A stretch of DNA of 64,000 nucleotides from Cladocopium goreaui (lineage: Eukaryota; Sar; Dinophyceae; Suessiales; Symbiodiniaceae), in assembly GCA_947184155.2 (NCBI GenBank), contig CAMXCT020002046.1:434001-498000 (forward strand), written 5' to 3'. Each line of letters opens with the position of its first letter. The first letter of the stretch is position 1. Position numbers and translations under genes: made by a program. Positions 9,734 to 21,100 of the stretch are shown piece after piece. Under the pieces are notes generated by a model. The model saw nothing but the letters and a program-made list of their open reading frames with translations. It was not told the origin of the DNA and did not search any database.

Positions 9734-11000
9734 AATTCTCAGGGGAATCTATAGGGAATTTTTGATGAATTTTGCTGGGACATCTCGAGGAAATATCAGC
9801 GGCGGCCAGTTTCCCAGATGACTTAGTGAGTTGATTGAGGTTGTTCCGTAATATTTTGCGGAAATATGTTGTTCCCCAGCCATTATGTACATCCAGTTGT
9901 TCTTTGTTGATGAGTTTGGTTGCAAGTTGGCCTTATGTTCAACCCTGTGTCAATTGTTTTCACATGTTTTTTTGTCGTAAAAAATGGGCACCCCAAAGAG
10001 AGAGACAGTTATCGGTATGTGGGTGCACGTTTTTGCTTGCTGGTCATGTCCCCAATGAAAAGTGGGGAGGGTCATAGTTGCTGCTATGTCTGAAGGTACA
10101 GGCAATTCATGGCAATTCGATGTGTTATTTTCCCATAGCCCATTCGTTTGGTTGTGGTGAATTTGTGTTCTTTATTGTGTCTCTATGTTCATTGTGTCGA
10201 AATTGGTCAAGTTGTATCAGATGCTCATCAACATGGATATGATATGGGTCATATATGACTATAACATATACAGTGTATATATATAATATACTATATATGG
10301 TTCATACAATATAGTCTATAGTATGATCATATTTGAAAGTGAGTTGGTAACCGTTGTTCAATGTTGGTCGTTTTCGGCGGACGGCCATCCCAATTTGGGT
10401 CGTCCCATGTCTCCAAGGTCTTCATCCCCGGTGATGTTCAGTCATGGCTATGGGTCAAAATGATGTCCCAAATTCCCATTGGTTGGTTAAAAAAAAATAG
10501 AGGGGTTTGTTTGGAAACTCCGAAATAACAGGTTTCTATATGTTTCTATGATGATAGATGGATATAGATGGTATACCAGCTCCCGACCCTTCTTTTTTTA
10601 CCAAAAGTGGACATTATATGGGTCAAAATGATTGGACCCCAGTTTTCATGGTTTCGGATCCTAAAGATGACCATGCCATTTGTCAAATGCCCAACGGGTG
10701 CCCCAAGGAAAACGGACCGATAGGCCGATACGCCTTATTCATGGTTTTTGTTTGGGCCATCTTGCGTTAGATCTCAATTATATGTCATGCCAACTTTCAT
10801 TAAGAAAATTATGTATTTCCTTTAGCGAATCATTTCAATGTCTATTCTCATTGGAAAGATCATGTGTTTTTGTTTATAAAGACACTATAAATTAAAAACA
10901 TGACAAATACATTAAGATACCGAACTTCCAATGATTTTCTAGTTCCAATCGGTGGATGTGTCTTCTCTAAAAATGGACCAACAGCCATCGCCCCCCGCAG
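9734..11000. other. no convincing gene, intron-like
   Basis: AT-rich, with TATA-rich tracts around 10260-10330. Open frames at 9835-10077 and 10558-10770 lack exon-like composition or splice flanks and were not accepted. Confidence 0.45.
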
Positions 11001-11052
11001 GATCTCTATAGGCTTCGAGGGCACCAAGGAAGAACTTCTGGAGCAGATGAGG
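11001..11052 (+). CDS. candidate exon, helical
   Basis: After CCCCGCAG| and before |GTGCGA. It reads ISIGFEGTKEELLEQMR. Short and helical; it precedes the duplicated exon block. Confidence 0.42.
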
Positions 11053-11266
11053 GTGCGAGCCATTTTAGGACACCTCCATATATCAAAATCTCTGGAAAAT
11101 GGATGGAAGATCTGGAAAAGTTTGGAAATATTGGGGAATATAGTGAGAATCTCGGATAAAACAGGTGGAAATGTCTTCTGTGGGAACCGATTCTTGATGA
11201 TTATGAATTCTAAGGGTGACTTGAGGGGTGGTCAGATTACATTGGGTTCAGTTTGCTGTTGTCCAG

Positions 11267-11320
11267 GTCCTGCGCGACGGCAACGATGCAAAATTCGCTG
11301 CAGTGCAGGAGTTGTCTGAT
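11267..11320 (+). CDS. duplicated block copy 1, exon 1
   Basis: Between GTTGTCCAG| and GAT|GTGTTC, 18 codons in phase 0: VLRDGNDAKFAAVQELSD. Its paralogue at 12629 reads VLRESNDGKFAALQDR. Conservation at the protein level supports real coding. Confidence 0.6.
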
Positions 11321-11356
11321 GTGTTCTTAGAAGCGAAGAAAATACACGATGACATA

Positions 11357-11446
11357 CCCATAGGATCCATGTATGGTATATGTGCTAACATTTGGGCTAT
11401 ATTGATGGTAAATGTTACCATATATGGCATACATGGATCCTATGGG
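11357..11446. repeat. 90-bp inverted repeat
   Basis: CCCATAGGATCCATGTATG pairs with CATACATGGATCCTATGGG, and the pairing continues loosely inward (TAACATTT / AAATGTTA). A short hairpin element of unknown family inside an intron of the duplicated block. Absent from the paralogous intron. Confidence 0.75.
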
Positions 11447-11604
11447 ATACCATGACCATGATTTTGTTGGCTTTCTAGAGTGTTGATCTTTGTCATCTTA
11501 CACACCACTAGCTATACAGTTAAATGCACCCATAGTATTGGTATGTGCAGCTTCTCATTGATCGCCCGAGCGTTTCCGGCCGCAACAGCGCCGCAACAGC
11601 GCAG

Positions 11605-11680
11605 GATGCAAGCTCACAGCAAGAGCGAATCTTCCATCAGTTGCAGTCGAGCCTGAAGGAACTGGACAAAAAGCTCTTTG
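11605..11680 (+). CDS. duplicated block copy 1, exon 2
   Basis: After AGCGCAG|, possible GC donor TTTG|GCTCGG. It reads DASSQQERIFHQLQSSLKEL then DKKLF, coiled-coil-like. The paralogue at 12742 reads DATSQQERICNQLQSNL and is four codons shorter. Confidence 0.56.
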
Positions 11681-12054
11681 GCTCGGCAGTGTTGATACTC
11701 ATCTGGGGGCAAGAGATGGGGATATATGATGATATATGACATACCTTGAGAACCCAAAGCCTGCAGAAATCTGGGGTGTGAAAGAACAACATGGTTGAAA
11801 CAAAAGAATGATGTATTTTCACCCTTGCTCACAGTGGGGATTAGATACGCGTTAGGTACAGGATAGGCGGGTTGGGGTTGATACGGGTTGAGTACGGGTT
11901 AAGTATGGGTTACCGAGCTTTACTTTCTTGGGGTGGAAATACCTTGGGTTCTTGCGTTGGCCCCAACAATTCTTAGGGTTTTGGTGCTGCAGGGTAGATT
12001 GGCCATGTTTGGGGACCAGGGTAGTTGCTGAGCTACGGCAGTGGAAACGCCCAG

Positions 12055-12102
12055 GTTGGTCGGCGAGGAAGAGGTACGGGCAGCTTGGCCAAAAGCACAG
12101 CA
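12055..12102 (+). CDS. duplicated block copy 1, exon 3
   Basis: After CGCCCAG|. It reads LVGEEEVRAAWPKAQ in the frame that aligns with the copy-2 exon at 12904 (LVGAEEARATWHRAT). The 3' limit is uncertain; GTACGG inside it could be an earlier donor, matched by GCACGG in copy 2. Confidence 0.48.
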
Positions 12103-12280
12103 AGAAAAAGAAATGCATTTGAAAGTCATTATTGGATTTATTGGGTGATTTTGGTCATTTTTGGTCCAGTGGGCTTTGCACTCTCTGCTCTTTGCTGTAA
12201 TGAAGAATGGAGGGCTGTCAAGGCTTGTGGAGATCAAATCTGGGCTATGTTTTGCTTCCGAATCCACGATCCCAACTCAG

Positions 12281-12330
12281 GCATCCGAGCTTCAAAAGCT
12301 TCAAGATCAACTTAAGGAGGACCAGTCCAG
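12281..12330 (+). CDS. duplicated block copy 1, exon 4
   Basis: A 50-nt exon between CAACTCAG| and CCAG|GTGCGG. It reads ASELQKLQDQLKEDQS and is nearly identical to the 50-nt exon at 13189. Coiled-coil-like. Confidence 0.62.
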
Positions 12331-12446
12331 GTGCGGAAATGCCTAGTGTTGAAAATGTGTGCTGAAGAAATTCCAGTCACATCTAGTTCGGGCAAGTGGC
12401 TGTGAATAGAGCAAGCATCGTTGATCGAGCACCCGTGCACTTTCAG

Positions 12447-12481
12447 GCTGGCAGCGGAGCTGAATGCTGCTTGTCGGAAAG
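12447..12481 (+). CDS. duplicated block copy 1, exon 5
   Basis: A 35-nt exon between ACTTTCAG| and AAAG|GTAGCT. It reads LAAELNAACRK. Its partner LADQLNASCPQ lies at 24255, on the far side of the 11-kb nested insertion. Confidence 0.56.
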
Positions 12482-12628
12482 GTAGCTTCTGCCATGTGCA
12501 CAAAGACGACTTGAGACTTGCGTGCTACTTGCGGGTTGATATGTCTGAAACATTTTCATACATTTTCCATATATCCGTATCAAGGTCAGCCAATCAGACT
12601 TGTTTCCACTTTCTCTGATTGCATTAAG

Positions 12629-12676
12629 GTCCTTCGTGAAAGCAACGATGGGAAGTTTGCAGCACTGCAGGACAGG
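12629..12676 (+). CDS. duplicated block copy 2, exon 1
   Basis: Between GCATTAAG| and GACAGG|GTGATA, 16 codons in phase 0: VLRESNDGKFAALQDR. Paralogous to the exon at 11267. Confidence 0.6.
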
Positions 12677-12741
12677 GTGATACGACGGGTGCCATCTTGG
12701 AAAATCGCAGTCGAAGTGCACATTGCCTTGTTGCGCACCAG

Positions 12742-12808
12742 GATGCCACGTCGCAGCAGGAAAGAATATGCAACCAGTTGCAATCAAATTTAACCAAAAA
12801 GCCACTTG
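12742..12808 (+). CDS. duplicated block copy 2, exon 2
   Basis: After GCGCACCAG|. It reads DATSQQERICNQLQSNLTKK. Compared with copy 1 it lacks the codons for about four residues near the end. The donor is unclear (GA or none), so the end is approximate. Confidence 0.5.
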
Positions 12809-12903
12809 GACTGTGATTATTGGAGCTTGATTGGTAGAGTTGAGATTTCAAGTGGCCACACCTGAAACTCAACTGCCCCTTTGGAGTTTTTGAACAAGTC
12901 CAG

Positions 12904-12951
12904 GTTGGTTGGTGCGGAAGAGGCACGGGCAACTTGGCACCGCGCAACGGC
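12904..12951 (+). CDS. duplicated block copy 2, exon 3
   Basis: After AAGTCCAG|. It reads LVGAEEARATWHRAT. Aligned to the exon at 12055; the 3' limit is approximate. Confidence 0.46.
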
Positions 12952-13188
12952 CGCAACGGCTTACTGTAGGGTGACCGTTGATGCAAAGGAATGATGTGTC
13001 TAATGTGTTGGTGAATTGTTGTAATTGGTGCAGTGGTTAACCAAGAAATATCCACAATTACTGCTAACATCTGTTAACTATAACAAAGATTTTTCCGTGG
13101 AGTCTTTCCTTGGTGACAGTTTCTCTGCAGTGAACCTGCTGTTCTTTTCATGACTTTCGCGAGCATCGCAGCGGGTGTCTGAGCTCAG

Positions 13189-13238
13189 GCATCCGAGCTT
13201 CAAAAGCTTCAGGATCAACAAAAGGAGGACCAGTCGAG
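13189..13238 (+). CDS. duplicated block copy 2, exon 4
   Basis: A 50-nt exon between GAGCTCAG| and TCGAG|GTGAGG (strong donor). It reads ASELQKLQDQQKEDQS. The intron that starts here is the one invaded by the family-B element, the foldback and the Copia element. Confidence 0.62.
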
Positions 13239-13371
13239 GTGAGGTTTTCACCGTCCCCTTCCGCATCCCCAACGGTAGATAATTGCGGATGAATGCGAAG
13301 AAGAACCAGGGACACCAATAAGTTCAAAACTGGTTGGTGGTTTCAAACATGTTTTTTCCATTTCATATATG

Positions 13372-14747
13372 CTGGGCTGCTGTTAAGATAGTCAAATAAT
13401 CAAAAAGGTGTTCTATATATCTATTTCGGGAAGTATATTTCAATACATTATATATTCTGATTAACCATGATTAAAATTACGCTATTGTTTTCTTCGTTGC
13501 GAGAGCTCAACCTTTCTTCAAATATCGTTGCCTAATCACATGGAACACCGAATATTCAGTCGCACAATACTTCCCAAAGTTGACGTTTTGCTGAAATTGC
13601 TCTTCGTTCATGAAAATTGTGGGTTCCCTCAATACAGCACAGCAAATACAAATATAGTTTTCTGACTTCTCTTGGGTTCTCCGACCTTTTGCAACATGGA
13701 GGGGATTTTAGCAGATGTTTTCAGCAATGGTATCATTTTGGCAAATATACAGGCTGCTTCATTTTATTTCAACCATTACATAAACTATACTTGCGCATGT
13801 TGCATGTTATTGTGTTTGCACCGTCCTCGTCGTGTTGAGTTGGTTCGTCAACTAATCTGAAATTTGTTGAAGCGTTTCAATGAAGCATCACCCCATCACT
13901 CAAGGTTTTGATCCTTTAAACCATACATTTACAGATATTCATGCATAAACATGTGTACAAGGAGAACTTCACACATTGACACGCACACGCACGCAAGTCT
14001 ATATCCATCTTTGACATAAATATATGTACATACATACAAATAATCTATCTGTACTTATATATTATAAATATGTATATATATATAGATAGATACACATATT
14101 CACAGCATGTGCATGGACATTGGAGTGGCCATTCCCTTTGAAGAGAATGCACGCCTTGCCATCACGGAAAACTACCTGCCCTGCACCCCCAATGCTCCCC
14201 TTATCTGAAGAGCGAGTATGCATGGTGATGTCCCGCAGCAACGCCTGGCAATATGGTTTGAACTTGTCTGCACTTGTGGAGCCAGCGGTATGATCACATG
14301 TCAAAGGGAGCTTGTGGTCTTAGACGTAAAAAAAGGTGCACTTGGCTGCCTACTCAATTTGTTCAAGATATGTAACAAGCATGTTGTATGGCCACGAAAC
14401 AAATAATATACTACACTTGATCAAATCCCAGAGATAACTTTTGAAAATGTTATTCTTGCTTGATGCCTCTCCATATTCTTGAGATTATTTGCGCATATTC
14501 TTGTTGAATCCATATGTATTTTTGTTTGATCCGTCGCCCCTACTCCTTGCTTCGCTCCTTCCGTCTTGTTTTGGCTTTGGCTTCTCAGGCTAATTCCTGC
14601 TCGCCCACCAGCCTATTACTTCACCCACTTGAAGGATTAGCTACATATGCTTGTTTGACACATGTTGTTCTTTATTATGCGTATATACATGCATGTTTTA
14701 GGTGTACTGAACAATTATTTATTTTTTATATATATATCTCTCTCTCT
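13372..14747. repeat. foldback left arm, outer segment
   Basis: Inverse complement of about 22660-24035. It includes tracts such as CCGACCTTTTGCAACATGG (13680 region), matched in reverse on the right arm. Ends at the Copia target duplication TCTCT. Confidence 0.85.
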
Positions 14748-14879
14748 TGCTGGAACCTGACCCCTAGTTAGTTGTAGTTTGGTTCACCTTGACTTGTTTC
14801 ATCTGCAGCCGTTTTCGACTTCGTTCAGCGTAGATAAAAGGGTAGAGCCCAAGTGTGAGTTGCTACTTTTTCCGCTGCA
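14748..14879 (+). repeat. Copia 5' LTR
   Basis: 132 bp from TGCTGGAACCTGACC to TTTTTCCGCTGCA, starting TG and ending CA. Preceded by TCTCT. An internal GTAGATAAAAGGG could serve as a promoter element. Confidence 0.93.
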
Positions 14880-14892
14880 TGGTAGCGGAGCC
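14880..14892 (+). other. Copia primer-binding site
   Basis: TGGTAGCGGAGCC begins immediately after the 5' LTR CA. TGGTA... directly after the LTR is the usual form of a site complementary to the 3' end of initiator tRNA-Met. The tRNA itself is not in this window, so the match is inferred. Confidence 0.6.
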
Positions 14893-15110
14893 CTGAATGG
14901 GCAACTGCTGTCGAAGGGCCACCGCAAACAGGCCCGTGTTGAACTGGGGTGCCTTGGTGAAAAGGATCTTGAAGATCCGAAAGTTACAGAGGTTGTTCGC
15001 CTTTGTGGGTCACCACCTACAGAGGTACCCAAAGGCCCTGCTGAACAGGGTCGCTCTGACGTACCCCAAGCAGGACTGACGGCGAAGGGTCGCTTCGACT
15101 CTCGCCAGTC

Positions 15111-18089
15111 ATGGCTCAGCAGCCGCCAGGGCCAGTAGACCCCATGGTGATGATGGCGCAAATGCTCCAACAAATGCATGTGGCCAACCAGAACACCATG
15201 CAGCTGATCCAACAGAATCAGCAAGCAATGGAGGCCAGAGACGCAGCGATGAGGCAAGCTTTGGGCGTGCAGAGAGAAGAGACGACTGAGTCCGTGAGAG
15301 TGTTGAGTGAGTCCTTGGCAAAGCTGGCACCCAAGGACAAGTCAGGAGTGGTCGATGTTAAAGGAGTCGGCAAACCTGAGGTGCTCCAAGGCGAGACAAA
15401 AGAGCAAATAAAGCAGAAGTGGCCTCTATGGTCATTTGGTTTCACGACGTGGTTCGTATCCCAATACGAACAAGCAGATGAGATGTTGAAGTGGGCGGCA
15501 GCCTACAACGGAGTCGTGGATGATCGGGCGATAGAGCTTGAAGTGGCCACCAGGCCAGGATGGGATGATGCTGCTCGAGTGAACCGGCAGCTACACACGG
15601 CCTTGGTGTCCTTGACCAAGGGTGAGACTCTGTCTATCCTACGCAATTCGTTAGCCCAAAGTGGACTTGATGGATGGAGGCGACTTAGTCGAGAGTACGA
15701 GCCACAGACCACGCAGTCCAACTACCACTTGTTGGCAAAAGTGTTGAGGCCTACAAAGGCCAAGGACTTGTCGAGCCTACGTGGAGCTATCGAGACGTGG
15801 GAACGTCTCTACACTCAGTACCAAGAGAGGACCAGTGACGCGTTGAGCGATCCCACTCGTCGCCTATGCCTTCAGTCTTTGTGCCCTGACTCTCTAGCTG
15901 AACACCTGGACTTACACGCAAGCAGACTCGCGAGCTACGATGCTATGAGGGCTGAGATCGACACGTACTTGGACATCAAGACGTCGGTTCCCATGCGCAA
16001 TCCGGACGCCATGGATGTTGATGCCATGGCCAAAGGAAAAGCCAAAGGCAAGCCTGGGAAAGGCAAAGGCGGTTCCCAAAGTGTTGGGCCTTGTCACGCG
16101 TGTGGCCGTTTTGGCCACCTCGCGAAGGACTGTTGGGACAGGACCGGAAAAGGCAAAGGAACTGGCGGAAAGAACGGAAAAGGCAAGAAGTCTGACGGCA
16201 AAGGCAAAGGGTCCTGGAAAGGATCCAACAAAGGTAAAGATTCCAAAGGCAAAGGAAAGCCTGGGATTAAGTCTCTGGAAGGAGAGGCGCAGGACTCCAA
16301 AGAAAAGGGTGCTGAGGCTGAAATCCAAGCGATTTTCGTCCTGGAGGAGAGCAAGCCTAAGTCCGACGAGGAATCCAGTAGAGGAAAGTCCACCGGTGAA
16401 GGCCGAGGAAAAGGAACTGGGTCAACCGAGGCGTTTATCCGCTCTCTCCTTACCAACCTGAAGTCGGTGGAAGCGCGAGAGATTCACCGAGCCAAAGTCG
16501 AGCTGAGCAAAGGAGGATCCGACGAGGATCGTCAACGGAAGTTGGAGGAGGAAATCGCGGCAAGAAAGCAACAGCTTGAGGTCCTGAAAGGACGGAGTGC
16601 ACGCTTCGAAGAAGATCCACGGTACCGACAGGACATCCGCGCTGGCCACAGCGTGCGGCTGTCCAAGCGAAAATGGAAAAGCCGCGTGCGAGCGGCAAAG
16701 CACCGTGCGGAAGGGTCCACCGAAAGGGCCTTTGAAAGAAAGGAGCTTGACAACAAATGGCACGCCAAGTTCCGCGGTTCGACCGAGGATGTCGAGTGGA
16801 AAGCTGGAGTGGACACTCGCCGCCAACACCAGATCGACCGATACGGAGGTCGGTTCGAAGGAGACCGGGAGGACTTGCGGCCTGACTTGGTGATGAGGGC
16901 TCTGAACTATAAGGAGCGGAAGGAGTTCCGCCAGGAGGACGATGAGCCTCTGGAAGAAGTCAAGGTTCGCAATTGGTCCAGACCGCAATGGATGAAGCGC
17001 AACACAGCCGAGGCCAAGCACAAACACCTCAAGAGAACGGGTTGGAGACTCAGCCTGTTGCGGCAACGGAGCAAGGCTAAACGGGCGAAGTTATGGAAGG
17101 AAGGTGCCCATGTCCGCGCACGGAAAGGGTCGCTTCGACCGCTTCCGGCGGACAAAGGGCCCACGAAGAGAGAGCCAGACTTCGAGTTGCTCGCAGACCA
17201 GGCCTGGGCCAGAAAGAAGGCCAGGATTGAGGAGCCGAACCTGGAAAACCTTGCAGACGTGGCTTGGTCCAGGAAGGAGATCAAGACCCTGTCGCAAAAT
17301 CTTGAATCGGCAGAAGACGACCAGGAAGCCGCTGAGATCGAAGAGGAGATCAGGGTGCATGAGGCCAAAATTGCATCTTTGATGCCGAGCAACGAGCAGA
17401 GAGACGAGCCACCATCCACCGCATGTGGGAGCCGAGACGTGCCCTGCAACGACTATGAGGAGGTGGTTGTCGAAGAGGAGCCTGTGGTTGGACAACCCGA
17501 CGTCTCTGAGGATGACGATGAGACTTGGGGGAAATGGAAACCGAGTCAATGCTTGGTGGACTTGGGGTTCTCCAAACAGGAGGCCCATCATTTGGTGCGC
17601 CACTACCGTGACGAGGGCTCCGTGGAGAGCCTTGAGATCTTCAGCGTGGACGAGCCGGCAATCGACGGCGAATGGGAAAAGGTCTACGTCACTGTCGACA
17701 GTGGAGCTGCTGTTACTTGCTTTCCGGAATCCCTGGTCCAAGGTTACCAAGTGGGTGATCACTCTGGGCCAAAGCAGTATACCAGTGCTTCAAACCACGA
17801 AGTGACGGCGTTGGGAAGCGCCAGCCCTGTGATCTGCTTTGAAGATTGGCAGGTCAACAAGGTCGAGGCTGTGGTGCTGTCCCCTCTGAAGAGGCCGTTG
17901 TTCAGCACCAGCCGAATGGTTGCGGCCGGATGGAGGATTGTCCACGACAGTGAAGAGAACGGAGGATCATTTGCCTTGCATCGGGCAAGTGGAAGGAAGT
18001 TGAAGATGATCGTCATGGGCGGTGTCTACAAGATGCCCGTTTGGGTTAAGCGCAAGCAGGTTTTCGGCCGGCGGGGAGACATCCCGTAA
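15111..18089 (+). CDS. gag-pr: Copia Gag-protease polyprotein
   Basis: A 992-residue frame that makes the capsid and the maturation protease. The N-terminal third is Gln- and helix-rich and capsid-like (QQMHVANQNTMQLIQQNQQA). A CCHC zinc knuckle sits at about residues 328-341 (CHACGRFGHLAKDC), followed by a long Gly/Lys-rich basic tract that probably binds RNA. A charged, largely helical middle region follows. Near residue 863, VTVDSGAAVTCF is the aspartic-protease D-S-G motif. The Met at 15111 follows a 230-bp leader with the primer-binding site. The frame ends at TAA 18087-18089 and overlaps the pol frame (open from 18050), so pol is probably reached by -1 frameshifting. Gag is longer than in classical Copia elements, mostly from the low-complexity region. 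Confidence 0.92.
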   Translation: MAQQPPGPVDPMVMMAQMLQQMHVANQNTMQLIQQNQQAMEARDAAMRQALGVQREETTESVRVLSESLAKLAPKDKSGVVDVKGVGKPEVLQGETKEQIKQKWPLWSFGFTTWFVSQYEQADEMLKWAAAYNGVVDDRAIELEVATRPGWDDAARVNRQLHTALVSLTKGETLSILRNSLAQSGLDGWRRLSREYEPQTTQSNYHLLAKVLRPTKAKDLSSLRGAIETWERLYTQYQERTSDALSDPTRRLCLQSLCPDSLAEHLDLHASRLASYDAMRAEIDTYLDIKTSVPMRNPDAMDVDAMAKGKAKGKPGKGKGGSQSVGPCHACGRFGHLAKDCWDRTGKGKGTGGKNGKGKKSDGKGKGSWKGSNKGKDSKGKGKPGIKSLEGEAQDSKEKGAEAEIQAIFVLEESKPKSDEESSRGKSTGEGRGKGTGSTEAFIRSLLTNLKSVEAREIHRAKVELSKGGSDEDRQRKLEEEIAARKQQLEVLKGRSARFEEDPRYRQDIRAGHSVRLSKRKWKSRVRAAKHRAEGSTERAFERKELDNKWHAKFRGSTEDVEWKAGVDTRRQHQIDRYGGRFEGDREDLRPDLVMRALNYKERKEFRQEDDEPLEEVKVRNWSRPQWMKRNTAEAKHKHLKRTGWRLSLLRQRSKAKRAKLWKEGAHVRARKGSLRPLPADKGPTKREPDFELLADQAWARKKARIEEPNLENLADVAWSRKEIKTLSQNLESAEDDQEAAEIEEEIRVHEAKIASLMPSNEQRDEPPSTACGSRDVPCNDYEEVVVEEEPVVGQPDVSEDDDETWGKWKPSQCLVDLGFSKQEAHHLVRHYRDEGSVESLEIFSVDEPAIDGEWEKVYVTVDSGAAVTCFPESLVQGYQVGDHSGPKQYTSASNHEVTALGSASPVICFEDWQVNKVEAVVLSPLKRPLFSTSRMVAAGWRIVHDSEENGGSFALHRASGRKLKMIVMGGVYKMPVWVKRKQVFGRRGDIP
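18050..18089 (+). other. gag/pol overlap, candidate -1 frameshift zone
   Basis: Both frames are open for 40 nt, between the in-frame stop upstream of pol (TAA 18047-18049) and the gag stop (TAA 18087-18089). GGTTTTC lies inside it, but no perfect X XXY YYZ heptamer is evident. Confidence 0.5.
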
Positions 18090-18190
18090 GGCCGAGTGAG
18101 TCATCAGAAGCAAAAGTTTCACCCAGCCATTTTGGCCAATCCCACGGACCGGATCGTTTCGATCGTGTCCGAAATTCTGACATTGCACCA

Positions 18191-21100
18191 GTGGAAGGAG
18201 AATTCGAAGAGGAAAGCCTTGTGCCTTCACCAAGTGTAATGGAGGATGAATCGCATCCGCCGCAGCAAGGAGAACCAGCAGGCGAGTATGAGGAAACCGA
18301 GCCTGGGTTTGAAGTGGACGAAGATGAGGCTCAAAGTGCAGGTGTCCAAAAGACCCCGATGCTTCCAAGCCAAAGTGAGATTGACGAGCACAACCTCACT
18401 CACCTGCCGTTCCGAAACTGGTGCCCGTTTTGTATCCGTGGGAGAGGACTTTCTTCGGGGCATTTTGCCCGCAGGAGTGTTGACGAACAGCAAATTCCCA
18501 CCATATCGGTGGATTACTGTTTCATGGGCGATTCGGCCACAAGAAGTGCAGATTTGCCTGTGATAGTGGTCCGGGACAGAAGGACCAAGTCGGTGTGGGC
18601 ACACCCTGTGCCTTCCAAAGGAGTTGAAAATCCCTTCGGAGCCAACCAGCTGTTGAAGGACCTTGAGTCCACAGGGTACAAGCGTGTCATCTTGAAAGGT
18701 GACCAGGAAAGCAGCGTTCAAGCTATGCTGCAACGAGTTAAGAATGGGTTCCAAGGGGAGTGCGTCCTGGAAGAGGCGCCTGTGGAAGCTCACGAAAAGG
18801 CCAACGGAGAAGCGGAGAGGGCCATCCAAATGGTCCAAGGAATGGCAAGAACCCTGAAGGAGTTCGTGGAGTACCACGCCGAGGTCGAGTTGAAAGCTGA
18901 CCATCCTGCACTCAATTGGCTCGTGGAACATGCAGCCACTCTACTTACTCTCTACCACAAGGGAGTTCCAAAGGATGGAATGACTGCCTATCAGAGGATG
19001 AAGGGCAAGCCTTGGAGGGTACCAATCCCTTCTTGGGGTGAACTCGTGGAGTTTCGACTTCGCGGTCGGTCAAAAATGGAGTCGCGATGGCAGCCAGGTA
19101 TCTTTGTGGGGATTAACCGTAACTCTACAGAGAAGGCAGTGGCTACCCCCGAAGGAATTCACTGGGTAGTTAGTCTGCGAAGAAAACCGGAGTTGGCCCG
19201 GTGGGATGGTGCCATGTTGAAAAAGATCAGGGGAGTACCCTGGAACCCGGACGGTTCCGAGAGTGAAAGGTTGGACAAACCCTTGTCCTTAAAAGCAGAA
19301 GTTCCAGAGGTCGACGTTCGGGAGCCTGAGCCGTTTCGGCTCGAGCCCGCGAGTAGGAACTTGTACATAACCCAAAAGAACCTTGAGAAGTTCGGCTACA
19401 CAGCCGGATGTCCAGCGTGCGACAGCGCACGAGTCGGTAAGAGGAAGCCCGGAATAGCTCACAGTGCCAGTTGCCGGATTCGACTGGAGAAAGCGGTCTC
19501 TGAAGACCCCGTGGAGAAGGAACGATACGATCGAGCCTTGCTGAAGGCGGCGGAAGCCGAGTTAGCTGCAGCGCAGAAGCAAAAGGAGGCTGAGAAAGCG
19601 GAAGCCGTGGTGGTCGACCAGAAGGAAGCTGGTGGAGCTGAGGCATCATCAGCATCGGATCCTTCGAAGTCTGGAAGGATCGGACCTGCTCTAACGGCAA
19701 GGGCCGCTTCGGCCGCTGCCGGAGAAGAGGTTAGCAGTCCCAAGAGGTCAGTGGAGACTGGCCCAATGACCGAAGAGAGGTCCCCGACTAGGAGGCGAGC
19801 CACAGAAGGCAGCCCCTCCAAGAGAAAGCATGAGGGAGGAGGCGAAGAAGAAATTGAAGCGTCGCAAGAGGCGCGTGTGGTCGACACTCGCGTGATCGAC
19901 ACAGAAGCCTCGATCAATGAGTTGATTGAGATGCACCACGATGAGTGCGTGTGTGCCATAATCGATGAGGCAACAGAGCGGGGAGAGACCCGACCGGTGT
20001 GTGAAGAGCCAGATTTCTTCGAAGCTCACTTCGAAGAATTCTATGACGATATTTCCGGGAGAGAACTAGACCCCGACCGGGTGGTCAAAGCCAGGAAAGA
20101 GGAAGTTGACTTCATACGCAAGATGGGCGTGTGGCAAGAAGTGGACAGACCCCGTGACAAGCCAGTGCTGAAAGGCAGATGGGTCGACATCAACAAAGGT
20201 GATTCCACCAATCCCCGATACCGTTCGCGGTATGTCGGCAAGGAGATAAAGAAAGGCAGCAAGGGTGCCTTGGTAGCCGATTTCTTTGCGGCAATGCCAC
20301 CTCTCAGTAGCTTCAAATTGCTGCTGACGCTCGCTATGGTGGATCGGTTCTTCGGTGTGGATGGGACGGTTCGTCCTTGCACCGAGCCGTGGTACATCAT
20401 GTTCATTGATGTGAAAAGGGCACACTTCGTGTCCGATGCAACTCGGGAGTTGCACGTTGAGCTGCCCTGGGAAGTGCGAAGACCTGGGGAAGACAAAGTG
20501 GGCAGGCTTCTTAAAAGCCTGTACGGCACGCGGGATGCCGCTTCCAACTGGGAGAAGACGATACGCAAACTGCTCGAGTCCCTTGGGTTCGTTTGTTCCT
20601 TGGGAACACCGTGCAACTTTCTCCATGCCAGGAGAAACTTGAGGTGCACAGTGCACGGAGACGATTTCGTCACCCTAGGACCTATCCATGAGCTGCGAAA
20701 GTTTTCACAGGAGCTGAAAGCAGCATGGATGATCGAAGAGCGTGGAATCTTCGGTCCGCCAGAATCTAGACATCTGGGAACGGTGCAAGAAATGCGCCAT
20801 TTGAACAGGATTCTCAAGTGGACTGATGAGGGAATCTCCTACGAGGCTGACCCTCGCCACGTGGACATCGTAGTAAAGGCTTTGGGAGTGAGCAAAGCGG
20901 TGACTACACCGTTGGTTCGAGAGCCACCGGACAACGTGGACGTCAAGGACAAGATGCTATCTGAACAGGAGGCGACCTTGTACAGGTCGTGTACTATGAG
21001 GATTGGATATATATCCCAGGACCGGACAGATTTGCAACGAGTGACGAGAGAACTGGCAAAGGGCATGTCAGCGCCTACGGAGAGGCACATGGAGTTGCTC

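Noticed and set aside
10558..10770. 70-codon plus frame (MDIDGIPAPDPSFFTKSGHY...)
   Set aside because: No splice context, ordinary intron composition and no recognisable domain.
12624..13070. 148-codon minus-strand frame over the duplicated exon block
   Set aside because: It is antisense to paralogous plus exons that are conserved at the protein level, so it is a shadow frame.
18126..18142. AGCCATTTTGGC in the Copia element, a 12-base match to the spliced leader
   Set aside because: It is inside the open pol frame (SPSHFGQS) and the match stops before the leader's end. Likely chance. The same goes for CCATTTTGGCTC at about 55984 inside the RT frame.
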